A stretch of 64,000 nucleotides of DNA from Phymorhynchus buccinoides (lineage: Eukaryota > Mollusca > Gastropoda > Neogastropoda > Raphitomidae): positions 24,752,740-24,816,739 of the forward strand of contig CM065712.1 in assembly GCA_017654935.2 (NCBI GenBank). Direction: 5' to 3'. This document shows, piece after piece, positions 1 to 15,000 of the stretch. Under the pieces are notes generated by a model that saw nothing but the letters and a program-made list of their open reading frames with translations, did not search any database and was not told the origin of the DNA. The translations under genes and the position numbers were made by a program. Position 1 is the stretch's first letter. Each line of letters opens with the position of its first letter.

Positions 1-901
1 GTACAGTCTCAGCAACATGGCGTACACAGGCACACACACACACACAATGTACAAAGAAACATGGCGAAGTGACTCACGGTGAGAGACCTCCACAGAATGG
101 GGTTGTACAGTCTCAGCAACATGGCGTACACAGGCACACACACACACACAATGTACAAAGAAACATGGCGAAGTGACTCACGGTGAGAGACCTCCACAGA
201 ATGGGGTTGTACAGTCTCAGCAACATGGCGTACACAGGCACACACACACACACAATGTACAAAGAAACATGGCGAAGTGACTCACGGTGAGAGACCTCCA
301 CAGAATGGGGTTGTACAGTCTCAGCAACATGGCGTACACAGGCACACACACACACACAATGTACAAAGAAACATGGCGAAGTGACTCACGGTGAGAGACC
401 TCCACAGAATGGGGTTGTACAGTCTCAGCAACATGGCGTACACAGGCACACACACACACACAATGTACAAAGAAACATGGCGAAGTGACTCACGGTGAGA
501 GACCTCCACAGAATGGGGTTGTACAGTCTCAGCAACATGGCGTACACAGGCACACACACACACACAATGTACAAAGAAACATGGCGAAGTGACTCACGGT
601 GAGAGACCTCCACAGAATGGGGTTGTACAGTCTCAGCAACATGGCGTACACAGGCACACACACACACACAATGTACAAAGAAACATGGCGAAGTGACTCA
701 CGGTGAGAGACCTCCACAGAATGGGGTTGTACAGTCTCAGCAACATGGCGTACACAGGCACACACACACACACAATGTACAAAGAAACATGGCGAAGTGA
801 CTCACGGTGAGAGACCTCCACAGAATGGGGTTGTACAGTCTCAGCAACATGGCGTACACAGGCACACACAATGTACAAAGAAACATGGCGAAGTGACTCA
901 C
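1..901 (-). repeat. 104-bp tandem array copying the NCAPG2 exon end and splice donor
   Basis: Nearly nine near-identical 104-bp units run from the window edge to the last visible NCAPG2 exon. Read on the minus strand, each unit carries the exon's final ~45 nt (coding LLRLYNPILWRSLT), the same GTGAGT donor, and a short intron stretch with a (TG)n run. The unit closest to the exon has a shorter (CA)n run. No unit has a clear acceptor, so the array adds downstream donor copies rather than whole exons. It continues past the window edge. Confidence 0.95.
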
Positions 902-994
902 GGTGAGAGACCTCCACAGAATGGGGTTGTACAGTCTCAGCAACATGGCGTCCACACCCCTCTGCTTCTTCTGACGATGGAACTGAGACATCAC
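902..994 (-). CDS. NCAPG2: NCAPG2 coding exon 9
   Basis: This exon is 93 nt (31 codons), phase 0 to 0. The acceptor reads TTTCTGCAG and the donor GTGAGTCAC. It encodes VMSQFHRQKKQRGVDAMLLR followed by LYNPILWRSLT. It matches the vertebrate stretch in which a QKKVRQG-type segment precedes LYRLYKPILWRGL. Its 3' end and donor are the template of the 104-bp array to its left. Confidence 0.93.
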
Positions 995-1112
995 CTGCAG
1001 AAAGACAATCAACACATGATAAGAACCATATGTCAGCTTAGTGGAGAGAGAGAGGGGGGGAGAGATAGGGGGGGGGGGGGGGAGAGGGGGAGGGAGGGAG
1101 AGAGAGAGAGAG

Positions 1113-1159
<47 letters not shown>

Positions 1160-1243
1160 GTGTGTGTGAGAGACAGAGAGAGAGAAAGAGAGAATAAGAG
1201 AGACAGAGAGAGAGAGAGACGACTGAGAGAGAGAGAGAAAGAG

Positions 1244-1325
<82 letters not shown>

Positions 1326-4300
1326 GAGAGAGAGAGAAACTTGAACTTTATTCTTCAAGGATAAAGATTTTAGGCAACACCTAGTCTTCCAATCTGTCCT
1401 CGATACATATATATATATATAAAAAAGTCTGATCTACCACTTCCCTATGTCTAAACCTGAAGTAAAAACCCGTAATCTTCTTTTATTTCTCCTTTTGTTT
1501 ATGTACCTTCTGTTTGTGTGTAAGGTTGGAGCAATTTGCGAGTTTTTTAAAATCGTTGCAACGCGATTCAGTTAAGTGCACGTGTTGTTTAAAGTTTTGA
1601 CCCACGTTCTGTTTTGACATACAATACATACACAAAGACACACAACCGAACAATGATGAGAACCTAAGACTCGCTTCGTTAACACGAGTGAGCCAAAAAC
1701 AACAACAAAGGGAGGCAATCGGTTTGTGACTGACCTTGAGAAGAACAGCAGCCATGGGTAGCGCCCCTTCCCTGGAGGCGTGAACTGCGTGGTACATCAG
1801 GTTCTGAATGCAGTCGTTTTCGATTTTCTGTGAAAAAGAAACAACATAATGCGGATGTTGTTTTTTATTTTCTACTATTAGTTATTAGGTACTTTATATA
1901 GTCACAGAGGCGTCTCTGTGAAATTCGGGTTGCTCCCACCTGGAAATCGCTTGTGGTCAAATTGTTTTGGTTTTGGATGAATTAAAAAAAATGAAGTTCA
2001 GTTTGTGGGAAAATTAAAAATACTAAAATCAGTGTAAAACTGAAAGAGTAGCACCCATGTGCATACGGACAGCAGAGAAACAGCCCTCGTCCCCGTCGTA
2101 ATGAAGTCCCGTTCTTATAGAACTGGGACTACAAAAAATAGTACTGGGGGGTAGGGGGGGGGAAGGGGGGGTAGCCAGCTGCATGGAGCTCACCTCACAA
2201 ATGTCCCCGCTGCTTTTCTGCCACGCCTTGAAGTACACGTCTCCGTAGAACTGCAGCCACGACCTGAAAAAAAACCCAGAACAAAACTCAATACAGTGGA
2301 ACCCCCCTTATAAGACCTCCCATTATAAGACTCCCTCCCACATAAAACCTACTTCTCTGAGACATTGCCCTTCTTTGTAAGTATTCAAATGACCTTATCT
2401 GTCTAACGAATAACCCTTTCACCGCCAGCCTACTTCAGCCAAAAATGTCCATTAAATTTACCTGTGTAGAGAACAAAATCCATTCGCAGTAATGTATTGA
2501 CAATTCTTCTGTGACATACATAAAATAAGATCTATCCTTACTTCCCAAAACTGAAACAATAGGGTCTTTGGATACTAGACCCCAATTTGATGCCTTTTAG
2601 TGACATAGGTGTTAAATCACTGTGGTGCTAAAATGCGACTTTGGCGGTGAAAGGGTTAAAAAAAAAAAAAAAAAAATAATGTAAATAATGTATACTAGTC
2701 TGTCGCTTCCGACAATGACTGACTGCCAGATAGCAGAGGGGGCAGGTACTATTCTGGCAAGCTGGGCGAGAATTTATAGTGGAGCCAGGGCACAGGGTAC
2801 ATCCCCACTCTGTTGGCCAAAGGGATTTGAGGACACAGCTGGCGTTGAGGAAGGTCCCCAAAAGGCCAACCCATCCCTTTGGCTGCAGCACCAGAGCCGG
2901 TGCCAAGGCCCCCTCGTTCAAGAGTCATAGTCTTCCACAATGAAGACTAAGCTGTACCATGATTTTCCATTACCGTAGAAAATCATCTATTGTACAGCTC
3001 TCATGTTACTGTTGGCCTCTACTCAGGGCTCCCAAATCGTCGCGCGAAACAAGGGGTCCCAGGGACTCCTTCACTTACAGCATAGAGGGTCCTAGAGGCG
3101 GGATAGAGGGTCCCAGTGGCATTGTGAAGTCTAAAAAGATTTTTTTTTTAGTGCATCCCTGGGACCCCCTGTTCTTTTAGAGGGTCCCTTAGAATCTTAG
3201 TACTTCATAGACCCCCAAATGGGGGTTCCTGGCTGCCTACTACAGGCTAGTGTCAAGCAATACTGACTTGGGTGCAAAGGGGATGTGGTTTTTGATGGAG
3301 CTGTGCAGATAGTCTATCAGTCCCACGTTCAGCGTGAGCGCGTAGGCCAAAAAACGACGACCCTGAAGAAAAAAAACATGACGCAATAATACATTCATCG
3401 CAATGCTATAACCTTGCATTCAAGACAACTCTCATCATCGTTTGAGTTCAAATGATTACGCACCAAAGTCTCAGCCTTAAAATTCAATAAAACTGTAATG
3501 GGCGTTTCGTTTCTGTACTGTGCCCTACTTCTTCTTCTTCTTCTTCGATCGCTCAGACAGTTTCCTGTCAATTATGAGCGCAGATGCATCATGCTGCCGT
3601 TTTGCGCCTAACTAAGACATAGTTAGGCCCAGCGAGTCCCGACGTCGGCTGCAGGAAATCTTTTTGAAAGTGTTTCGTGAAAAAAGGGCAGGAGAATGGA
3701 CCGGGTAAGGCAGAGATAGTAGATGACAGCAAGCAAAGGGAAAAGGCAGAGTCAAAGAGTGTGACAGATTAGAGGAAGTTACAAGCACAGAACTTCCAGA
3801 AGGAAGTGAAACAAAGGCATAAACAAACTCATTTTATTTTCAGAATGTTATTTTTTTTAAATCCTGGAGATTAAAAAAAAAATTCCTCTAATTCTAAAAG
3901 TTACACAGACACGCCACACCTTACATAACAATCATAACCAAAACAAATTTGCAATTGGCAAGACTTCAAAGCTATAATAGACGATTTTCGGAAGAAGAAA
4001 AACTAGGGGAGAGCACTTTGTGAAAATTACAGTTGATTATCTCAACTTACTCGGTCAAAACCATAGCAACCATGGTGGCGAAGCTTAAAACCGCAGGATT
4101 CAGCGACTAGCAAACATTTTTTTTTAGAAAAATGAGGGGCAGCCAGTATCACCACACTGGTAGAACTTGCAAAATGTGACGTAAAAACATAAATGACATC
4201 AATTTTAGAATGATGCACGATGTTCTAAGTGATCTAAGTCTATTCAAACACATGAGGCGAGAGCTGGGGATCTACCGGATGGTAGACTAGTAGAGTAACA

Positions 4301-7300
4301 TCCCCCGTTTGACCGATTGAATTAGGCAAGATCACTCCCACACACCATGAAATGAAATTACTCCCCTTCATTTGTTTCCGAACAAGTCCTTTTTGGAAAG
4401 CGCTCTCACTACTAGGTGCACAGATACACACAAAAACTAAAATCATTGAAAAGGTGAAAGGTGAAAGGGCAGAATTATTAATGCCTACTGCCTCGATGAA
4501 GTGAGGAGCAGAGCAGCACCGACCCAGCAGGTCTTTGAGGTCGCCGGAAACTGGGGAGTTCAAAGTTCGCCAATTAACATAAATTAACATAACAAGTCCA
4601 AAGAATAAAGCGTGCAACCTACCACTTCGTTTTTGATGCTCGTCGGCACTGGGGAGTTCTAAGTTCACCAATTAACATAAATTAACATAACAAGTCGAAG
4701 AATGAAGCGCGCATCCTAACCTCGTCGTTTTTGAGGAAGTGGGCAGCGGAGCAGCACCGGCCCAGCAGGTCTTTGAGGTCGTCGGCATTGGGGAGGTCAA
4801 AGTTCACCAGCATCAGCACGGGGTGAAGGCGACACACCGACTTCATGTCGGACAACTGTCGACACGCCACGTTCGATTCAGAGTTAAGTTTTCAGCACGG
4901 TGATTTAGTCATTCACAAAAGACAATAGCTGTACAATGATTTCCCATTTCAGCATAAAAATAATTTGAACCCCTTCTCGATTGTGTTATTCAGGCATGGG
5001 AATTAGAGAAGACAAAAAAGACTGAAAATTGTTGTCTGGAAGCAGGCATAGGAACAAGGAATAAAAAAAAACCTGAAAACCGTGTGTGTTGGGATACAGC
5101 CCCCAGAAAATGAAGCTTCTTCTGTTATCTAAGCCTTAAAAACAGTATTAGAGATAAGACTGATATATTTAGTTCATATTGCATTCATTTATAACCAATA
5201 ACTTAAGTTTTACTCATTGGGCTTCTTTTTTTTAATCTCATAAATGTCCTCTTGGACCATCAAAAAAGCAAAAAAAGACTGAAGAGGACCATCAAAAAAA
5301 GCTGAAATCAGCCAAAAGACTGACAATTTCCATTGCCTGGTTATTACAGTGAATACGCCCGTTATCGACTTTCCCACCGCAGAGAGACACCTGCTGGCAC
5401 TCACACTCACCCCCTCCCCAATTCACACCCAACTCCCTCCACAACCCCGCCTACCCTTCCCGTGCTCCGGACCCACCTTGCATCCCTTCTCCCCCCCCCC
5501 CCCCCCCCCCCCCCTCCCCAATTCACACCCAACTCCCTCCACAACCCCGCCTACCCTTCCCGTGCTCCGGACCCACCTTGCATCCCTCCTCCCCCCCCTT
5601 CACCCCCCCCCCCCCCCACCTCCCCAATTCACACCCAACTCCCTCCACAACCCCGCCTACCCTTCCCGTGCTCCGGACCCACCTTGCATCCCTTCTCCCC
5701 CCTCCCCCATTACATTGAGGCCGACCATCTGGGCGGCTACATTTTTGCTTGCAGTCTTTCTGCCTGATGGAAGTCCCCTTTAGTACAACAGAACTATCAA
5801 AAAGATGATAGTGGTTGTTTAAAGAAAGAAGAAAAAAAGAAGAAGGGCGAAACCTGGATAAAACGAAAAGCAGGAAGGCCTGGGTTCTGGCGGGCCGCCT
5901 TGGTGGGGTCATGGGCCGGGTGGAGTCGTTTGTAGGGGTTGGCAGCTGCAGGTTTGTTTGGGTACATTTATACTGACAAAATACACCCAGGGCTCCCAAT
6001 CGTCCCCGCAAAACAAGGGGTCCCAGGGACTCCTTCACTTACAGCATAGAGGGTCCTAGAGGAGGGTCCCAGTGGCATTGCGAATGCTAAAAAGAATTTT
6101 TCTAGTGCATCCCTGGAACACCCTGCACATTCTTTTAGAGGGTCCTTTAGAATTTTAGTGCTTCATAGACCCCCAAATGGGGGTCCCTGAAGACCATTTC
6201 ATTTTTTTAAATAAAGCAAGGTTTTCCCCCCCTCATTCCAGTGTAATTACTCTTCAATAAAGTATTGCAAATTCCTGATTTCAGGGGAAAAATAACAAAA
6301 CCAAAATCAGGATTCCTGCTTTTCCTGTCCTGTGGTTTCACCCATGCACACTCTCTCACTCTCACACTCACAAATGTGATGACACATGGCAAAAAAACAC
6401 ACCAGACTGAAACTTCTCTTTGGGAGATATTAAGTACAGACAAACCCCTATTTTACGACCCTCTGTTAAGCGAACACCTCTCATTTGAGACCGGATTTGT
6501 TGGCACGGATGCATTTTACTATGTAAACGACCTCTCTTAAACGACTTCCTCTAAAACGCGACTTACGACCGCCATTTTGTTGGTTTTTACGACCGTTGTT
6601 GTCGTCTGCATAGACTTCGAGCAAAGGGAAACAACCACAGTCAAGGGCCTGAAAGCGGAGTCGCTTCCCTTGTTGTAGAAAAGATGGCGGAAAGCGTAGA
6701 AAAAGCACGAAAACCACTGACTTTGAAAAAGAAAACCACTGACTTTGGACGAGAGTGGAGGTGATTAACAGAAGTCGGCAAAGTGAAACTGTAATACATC
6801 GATTGCACAATCCTATGGAGTTGAAAAGACCCAAATCCAGTTTTAATATGTCATTGTATGTGTGCATGAAGAAGAGAGTATGAACTGTGCTGAACTTTTT
6901 CTTTCTACGGCTGCCAGTGAAAACCTCCGTCATACGACCCCTCCAATTTACGACCGATTTTTCCGGACATTTTGGAAGTCTTAAAATAGAGGTTTGTCTG
7001 TATATTTGAACTTGACAGACGTAATTCTTTTTAGCGTTCGCAATGCCACTGGGAGGACCCTCTATCCCACCTCTAGGACCCTCTATACTGTAAGTGAAGG
7101 AGTCCCTGGGACCCCTTGTTTTGCGGGACGAGCACGCATGCCAATACTCACGGTTCCCTTGGCCAGGGTACGTTTCAGGAAGTAGACGAAGGTATTGGCG
7201 ATGATGTCTTCGCGGCCCGGTAAGTTGTGTCTCCACCACGACTCAAAGGCCTGGGCCAAGTGGAGCTTCACCCCGTCTATCTCGTCAGGTAAGGCGAGAA

Positions 7301-7505
7301 GAACACCTGTGAGAGAGGGGGGAAGAGAGAGTGAGAGAACGAACGAACAAAATGTTATCTATTCAGGGTAATGAGATAAGCTAATTAGTTACAGCTTTTT
7401 TTTATACTCAGCCCTTTCAAAAGAGAGAGAGAGTGAGAGGGAGGGAGGAGAAAGAGAGGGAGAGAGAAAGAGAGAGAGGGAGGGAGGGAGAGAGAGGGAG
7501 GGAGG

Positions 7506-7553
<48 letters not shown>

Positions 7554-7615
7554 GGAGAGAGAGAGGGAGGGAGAGAGAGGGAGAGAGGGAGGAAGAGAGA
7601 GAGGGAGGGAGAGAG

Positions 7616-7667
<52 letters not shown>

Positions 7668-7674
7668 AAGAGAG

Positions 7675-7723
<49 letters not shown>

Positions 7724-8963
7724 GGAGAGAGAGAGAGAGGGGGGGGAGGTGCGCGAAACGTTAGAGGGTACACATACAAATACATTCACACACAACGTAT
7801 GCACGCAGACAGACACACACACACATGCATACACAGACACACACATATGCGTGCACACATATGCGTGCACACACACCACACAAAACCAAAACACACACGC
7901 ATGGCTTGGATTGAGAAAACACAAAAATAGTAGCTTGAAAGCAGGGCTCCCAGGGACCCCCATTTGGGGGCCTATGAAGCACTAAAATTCTACAGGACCC
8001 TCTAAACGATATGTGCAGGGGGTCCCAGGGATGAACTAGACCAATTATTTTTAGCATTCGCTATGCCACTGGGACCCTCCATCCCGCCTCTAGGACCCTC
8101 TTAACTGTAAGCGAAGGAGTCCCTGGGACCCCTTGTTTTGCATGACAACTGGGAGCCCTGCTTGAAAGGTGAAGGGATCTAGCAGCGGTCAGGGCATTAT
8201 CGACACAGTCCCACATACTGCACAGACAGCCCGTTTTCTGCCTCACCATGCAGAAGAGTTGCCGTGTCCATGAACGCTTGAGGCAGGGTGCCCTCCCCTT
8301 GGTGCAGAGTCGCAGTTGCCAGGGCAACCAGACAGTCCAGGAAGGCGTGATGCCCCGCTTTCTACGGAACACAAATGGCGTCAAAAGATCAGGACAGGGT
8401 TTTACATGCGGATCTCTTGAAAGTCGAAAATATATAAATTTGATTTTGGTGTGGATTTGGGTTAAGGTCTCAGGATCAAGCAATCCTCTCATTCCAATTT
8501 GTACTCTTTCTTCTTTTTGAAAAGTTCATAAACTTTTGGTAAAACAAAAAAATCACTCAACAAAAGTACTAGCTAACGAGAGTGATATCAGTTTTTTTAA
8601 CTGAAAATGAAACACAGACTCAACCACTTAACAAGCGCGAAATCGCAATAGTTTGTGGCACGCGGTCTATTTTTACCACTCCAATCATGAGTCACCTCCC
8701 CTGGCTTTTCAATAATTTTAATCTGTAAACCAGAATGTTATCTCTGCACCATTTCGTAACTTTTTATATCTTTTGGACAACATTTAAAACTATATATCCT
8801 ACTTATACTCATCAAAAGAAGCACCGCATACTCGTCGTGTCTGTTGTAGTGTCTGTATTACGTATGTTTATTATTTTGTACGCTTTTAAAATACATCATT
8901 TTAAAGAGCGGCCTCAATTTGAAGTGTAGCCTCGATTTGAAGTGCGACAATTTTGGACCGACC

Positions 8964-9002
<39 letters not shown>

Positions 9003-12000
9003 CGACAAAGTGAGTTATAGGTTTGTGGCTTGAGCCACAAACAAAAATCAAATGCCCTTGGGACTGTTGGAGACACCTAACGACAAATGATTTCAACTTG
9101 CGATCAGTTATATAACAAAAAAATATATAAAAAAGCACACACACATGTAATCAGAAATCAACCCTGTCAGAAATCAGTGATTGATTAATACTCAGAAAGG
9201 TGAAAATCCCTAGAAGTCAGAACTATTTATTTAATATGTTAATGTACTAATTTTATTCTATTCATTCTGCCCAACCTTCTTTTCATCATCTTCATCGTCA
9301 TCTCTCATCGGACTGTCGCCGATGAAGACCTATCTATACATAGCATTCTTTTCCAGTTCTCACCTTCTTTTCATCATCTTCATCGTCATCTCTCATCGGA
9401 CTGTCGTCGATGAAGACCTATCTATACATAGCATTCTTTTCCAGTTCTCACTTTCTTTTCATCATCTTCATCGTCATCTCTCATCGGACTGTCCTCGATG
9501 AAGACCTATCTATACATAGCATTCTTTTCCAGTTCTCACTTTCTTTTCATCATCTTCATCGTCATCTCTCATCGGACTGTCCTCGATGAAGACCTATCTA
9601 TACATAGCATTCTTTTCCAGTTCTCACCTTCTTCTTTTCATCATCTTCATCGTCATCTTTCATCAGGCTGTCGTCGATGAAGACCTATCTATACATAGCA
9701 TTCTTTTCCAGTTCTCACTTTCTTTTCATCATCTTCATCGTCATCTCTCATCGGACTGTCCTCGATGAAGACCTATCTATACATAGCATTCTTTTCCAGT
9801 TCTCACCTTCTTTTCATCATCTTCATCGTCATCTCTCATCGGACTGTCCTCGATGAAGACCTATCTATACATAGCATTCTTTTCCAGTTCTCACCTTCTT
9901 TTCATCATCTTCATCGTCATCTCTCATCGGACTGTCGTCGATGAAGACCTATCTATACATAGCATTCTATTCCAGTTCTCACCTTCTTTTCATCATCTTC
10001 ATCGTCATCTCTCATCGGACTGTCCTCGATGAAGACCTATCTATACATAGCATTCTTTTCCAGTTCTCACCTTCTTCTTTTCATCATCTTCATCGTCATC
10101 TCTCATCGGACTGTCCTCGATGAAGACCTATCTATACATAGCATTCTTTTCCAGTTCTCACCTTCTTTTCATCACCTTCATCATCATCTCTCATCGGACT
10201 GTCCTCGATGAAGACCTATCTATACATAGCATTCTTTTCCAGTTCTCACCTTCTTTTCATCACCTTCATCGTCATCTCTCATCGGACTGTCCTCGATGAA
10301 GACCTATCTATAAGCAGACCTTCAGATTGTCGGTGTGCCCGCGTCATTGACCCGTTCTTTGTAATAATGGCGCATGTCAACACCTTGTGATGCGCCCTTT
10401 CATGAGAATTCCGTTTTGGATTTTTCCAAAGGTATCTTGCTAGCCTCTAGTCGTTTTTCTAGATAAACTGTCTTTATTTTCTACAGACACACGTGTGCAC
10501 CAGGCATGGTAGTGGGGGCAAAGTGGTTTTCAAGGAAAATGGCCGGTGGTCCAGGGGGCCGAAGAAAATTCAATAAAATTCAATAAATGAGCGAAATTTT
10601 CACTTTTTCATGCTATTTCAATGCATTTTTTAATAATTTTGTTTCAAACTGTTTCGCGGAGGTCTACCATGCCTGGCGCACCCACAAAAATCATTTTGCC
10701 ACATAAGTGGCCCATCATTTTGAAAATTGACCCCTCATTTTGTGCAGCCAAGGGTTATATGACCCACGAAGTCTGAAAACAATCTGAAGCTCTGCATACA
10801 TAGCTTTTTTTCTCTTCCAGTTCTCACCTTTTTCTTTTCCTCTTCGTCATCATCCCCGGCCGGACTTTCGTCGATGAGGACCCGCGTGCAGACAGTGCGC
10901 AGGCACTCCCACAAGTCCTCCCGCTGCCGCTGGCTGCACTCCGCGATCGTCTCCCCAAGGTCGTGGCCCTTCTGCTTGGCCTGAGAAGAGAGGAACAGCG
11001 ACCCGCAATACAGTCAAACCTCTTGCTTGAACCCTTCCACTGCCACGGGTTCAGATGTGCGCCATGACGATGTGTATATTAATTATACGTCCCCATTGCC
11101 AGTAGGTGGGCGCCGGTTAACATCTTCCGCGTGGTTATAATAATAATGAGGAAAATTTATATAGCGCCCATCCTACTATGTAGGCTACAGGGCGCTTTAC
11201 ACAGAATTAAAATGGACTAAAAACATGAAACAAAAATCTAATAACATGAGCAGACAAAACGATACCGGTCACACTTTGTTTGGCCGGTAAAAATGCACAT
11301 AACAATCAGCAACAACAACTGCTGTGACTACTACTACTACTACTGCTACTACTACTACTACTGTTTACTACTACTACTACTACTACTGCTTATAATAGGC
11401 CTAACACACGTATGCATTTTCACACAATTCGCAAGCATGAAATAACAGTATATATTCACAACAAATAACACACACACAACCAGCACACACACACGCACAC
11501 ACACCATGCATAGGGGCCTACATGAACGCATCACACACACACACAATACAAACATGCGCACGCACACATATACCACACACACACGTGCGCGCACGCACGC
11601 ACATACACACACACACATAACACATGATGACACACATACACATAACAAGATGGACAAATAGAGTGGCTGGCAATATTTCTAAGTTTACATGTTCTCTGCA
11701 GCTGCAGTTTGAAGTTGTGGGTTTTCAGAGCAAGTTAAACGTTACAAAGCTTTTGGCATGACGAAGGCTGAAAGGGAGTGACTCAGTGAGTTCCAGAGTG
11801 TAGCAGCTGAAATGGAAAATGCTCTGGAGCCGTGTTGTTTCCGATGGTAAGAGGGAATTAGAAAAATACGGTCGTCAGAGGAAGAACGAAGGCTACGGGC
11901 AGGAACTTAGATCTGGAAAAGGTTGCAAAGATAGGCTGGTGCTTCTTTTGTAACAATTTTGTAGCAGAGGCAGGCAGATTTGTATTTGATTCGGTATTCA

Positions 12001-15000
12001 ATTTTGAGCCAGTGTCGTTTCATAAAAGATATGATGGTGCCGTTTTGGTACTCTGAATACAAGGCGCGCAGCAGAATCTTGAACACGTTGAAGAGGTTGG
12101 AGAGAGGTTGCAGGAAGGCCTAGGAGGGCATTGCATTAATCTAATCTAGACAGAATACAGGAAGTGACAAGCGTCTTTGTGGCAGTCAGGAAGGGTCTAA
12201 TAGAGCTAATGCGACGGATTTCAAGAAAGCAGGCTTGACAGATTTTGGTAATGTGTTGTTTCAAAGATAGATCAGAGTCAATATGAAGGCCGAGATCACG
12301 AACGCACGACATAAACGTAATTTCGGTGGAACAAAGCTCTATAGAGGGTCGGAGATTTTGAGCATGATTTTGTCAAACAAACCGGATAGCCTGTTATCTA
12401 TTTTTAAAGCTTATATCAGTGCACTTCTGCTAATTTAACGCATTCAGTAAAGTAGGTGGTCATTTTGTGTTCTCTTAAATTTTCTTCAATGAGAGAAATC
12501 GTTAGAAGTAGAAAGTTGAAGTTCTGCATAATTGCCATAAACCGCACCACATAGTTTCCTTTGGTTACCCACAAATCAAGCGTCAAAGGTGGTCATTTTT
12601 ACCTGGATTTTTTTTCTGGCCAGGTGTGACTATCATCAGGCATGGGAATTACAGAAGACAAAAAAGACTGAAAACTGGGGTCTGGAAGCAGGCATAGGAA
12701 CAAGGAACAAAAAACAACTGAAAACCGTGTGTGTTGGGATACAGCCCCCAGAAAATGAAGCTTCTTCTGTTATCTAAGCCTTAAATTGTAGTTAAAAACA
12801 GTATTACTGATATATTTAGTTCATTTTCCATTCATTTATAACCAATAACTTAAGTTTTACTCATTGGGCTTCTTTTTTTTTTATCTCATAAATGTCCTCT
12901 TGGAGTTGGACCATCAAAAAAGCTGAAACTTGCAAAAAAAGACTGAAGAGGCCATAAAAAAAAAGCTGAAATCAGCCAAAAGACTGACAATTCACATGCC
13001 TGACCATACAAATCTCCCAAATTCAAAACGAGACATTACTTTGAAGAGCAGCCTCATTTTGAATTGGGGGAATGTGTATGTGGGTCGCATCTGTCCAGAA
13101 AAAAATCAAGGGACTTAATTTTGCTGGGTCAGTGTCTTTACTTTATACAAAAATTACTTGGCAGAGATAGAGAAGGTTGCAAAGAACAGAAAATAGTTGG
13201 CTTTAGAACTAGAAGAGGTAAAGGTGGACCCTGACGGATGAGTTTTTGCCAGAAAGTGAGAAACACGTGGAGGTCACCAGAAAAACACCCTTTACAGAGA
13301 TCGCAACTCATTTTGCTCCGGTTTCCTATGAATTAAACCGTCAAAACGGCGATTCCTCCTTGGCGGAGATACTGGAGAGAGTAGCCATTTTGGATGGGTG
13401 GGTGGAGGTCACTCATTACAAGTGGTTGAAGCGTTTTTCTTTTTTTGTAGTGCAGCAAAAAAGAAATTGGATTCATTTCCTTTGTTGTGAGCGAAACTCC
13501 TTTAGATAAACAGTTTGAAATTTAAAAAATTTAAAATAAAAAGGCTTGTATTGCGAATATTTCGTGCAAACGATTTGGCGGCCATTAGAAAAGAGACAGC
13601 ACACGCCTTCTCTTTGGGTGAAAGAATTTGACTCCCAGCACCTCCGCCAAGGAGGAATCGCCGATTTGACAGTTTGATTTCTAGGAAACCAAAGCAAAGT
13701 GATTGTTGCGATCTCTGTAAAGGGTGTTTTTCTGGTGATCTCGACGTGTTTCTTATAAAAACCCATCCGTCCTGCAAGGGGGCAGCCCCGGTGGAGTGCA
13801 GGGTCAGCGCATACACACATTTACTGCTCTTTTCACCCTTGTAGACTAGTACAACGTACACAAGTGAGTGACTACATTCCTTTAAATAGCAATGCAGGGT
13901 TCCCAGGGCTTTCAGCTATCCCCAAGTAAGGACCTTGTAAGGACCTGTAGGCATAAGGATAATCTCCATCTTTTAGCCAACGATCTTGAAAGGAACACTT
14001 TCCCAGCATTGTGAACAATGTCTAAGCAGACACAAAAACTATGGCTGACACAGATATACGCGTTTTCGCGTAAAACGACACCAGGATAAAGAACGAGATT
14101 TCAGTCCAATTTCTCTTGACAACTCGCGGTGCATCGTTCGTCAGCTAAGCGGTCAGTTGAAACGGGAAGGTGGGGGAGGAGGGTAAGGTGGAGTAGGTGC
14201 TGAGCGATGTTTCTCAAGTGTAAAAGTGCTGCTTCTGCTTCTTCTGCTTCTGCGATCTATTTTGAGTATGGTCTTGCTGCTCAGAGGTTTCTTGCAGCCG
14301 TCAGGACTTGTAAGGACCTTGAAGTGAATGTAAGCACATGTAAGGCCTTACTTGGAGTTGGAGATTTCAATTTGTCAAGACTTATAAGGACTGGTAAGGC
14401 CCCTATGAACCCTGCAATGTATATAGCCATTATAGGCCCTTTTTATTGTACAAGTGTGTGTGTGTGTACACAATAGAAAATCGTTGCTAATCAAATTCTC
14501 ATAATACGGCAACGCCGGCTGTAGGCAATTTAATTTGCCCCCCCCCCCCCCCCCCCCCCCCCCCACCTTCTGTGTTCTGTACTTTCAGTAAGTTTCACCC
14601 GGGTGACCCCCTATCCCCCACCCTAATTTAAGCCTACAGAACTCCACATCGAGTGGAGGGGTGGAAGTATAAATGCTTCACTAGTTACTATCATTATTAA
14701 CCCTTTCACCGCCAGCCATTTTTCAGCCACAAAATACCATTAAACTTAACTCAATAACTGGGAAGAGAAAATAAAATATCTATAATATTGCGAAATTCTC
14801 CGTGACATGTATAATATAACATTAAGCCTATCATTTACCTTACCTCCCAAAATTAAGAAAATAGGGTTTTGGGATAACATGGGTGTTAAACCATTGTGGT
14901 GCATGAATGCGACATTGGCAGTGAAACTGAAAGGGCTAATGTGGTTCTGATCAATAAAACTCACGTTTTTCACAAACTGGACGATGGATTCTCCGTCTTC

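Noticed and set aside
9..1015. Repeated 80-codon minus-strand frames starting MCVCACVRHVAETVQ
   Set aside because: Only the final unit joins a real exon (902-994). The rest are out-of-frame reads of the 104-bp array and its (CA)n run.
5333..5783. Proline-rich protein frames
   Set aside because: They follow from three copies of a C-rich tandem unit; no splice or start context, and antisense frames are equally open.
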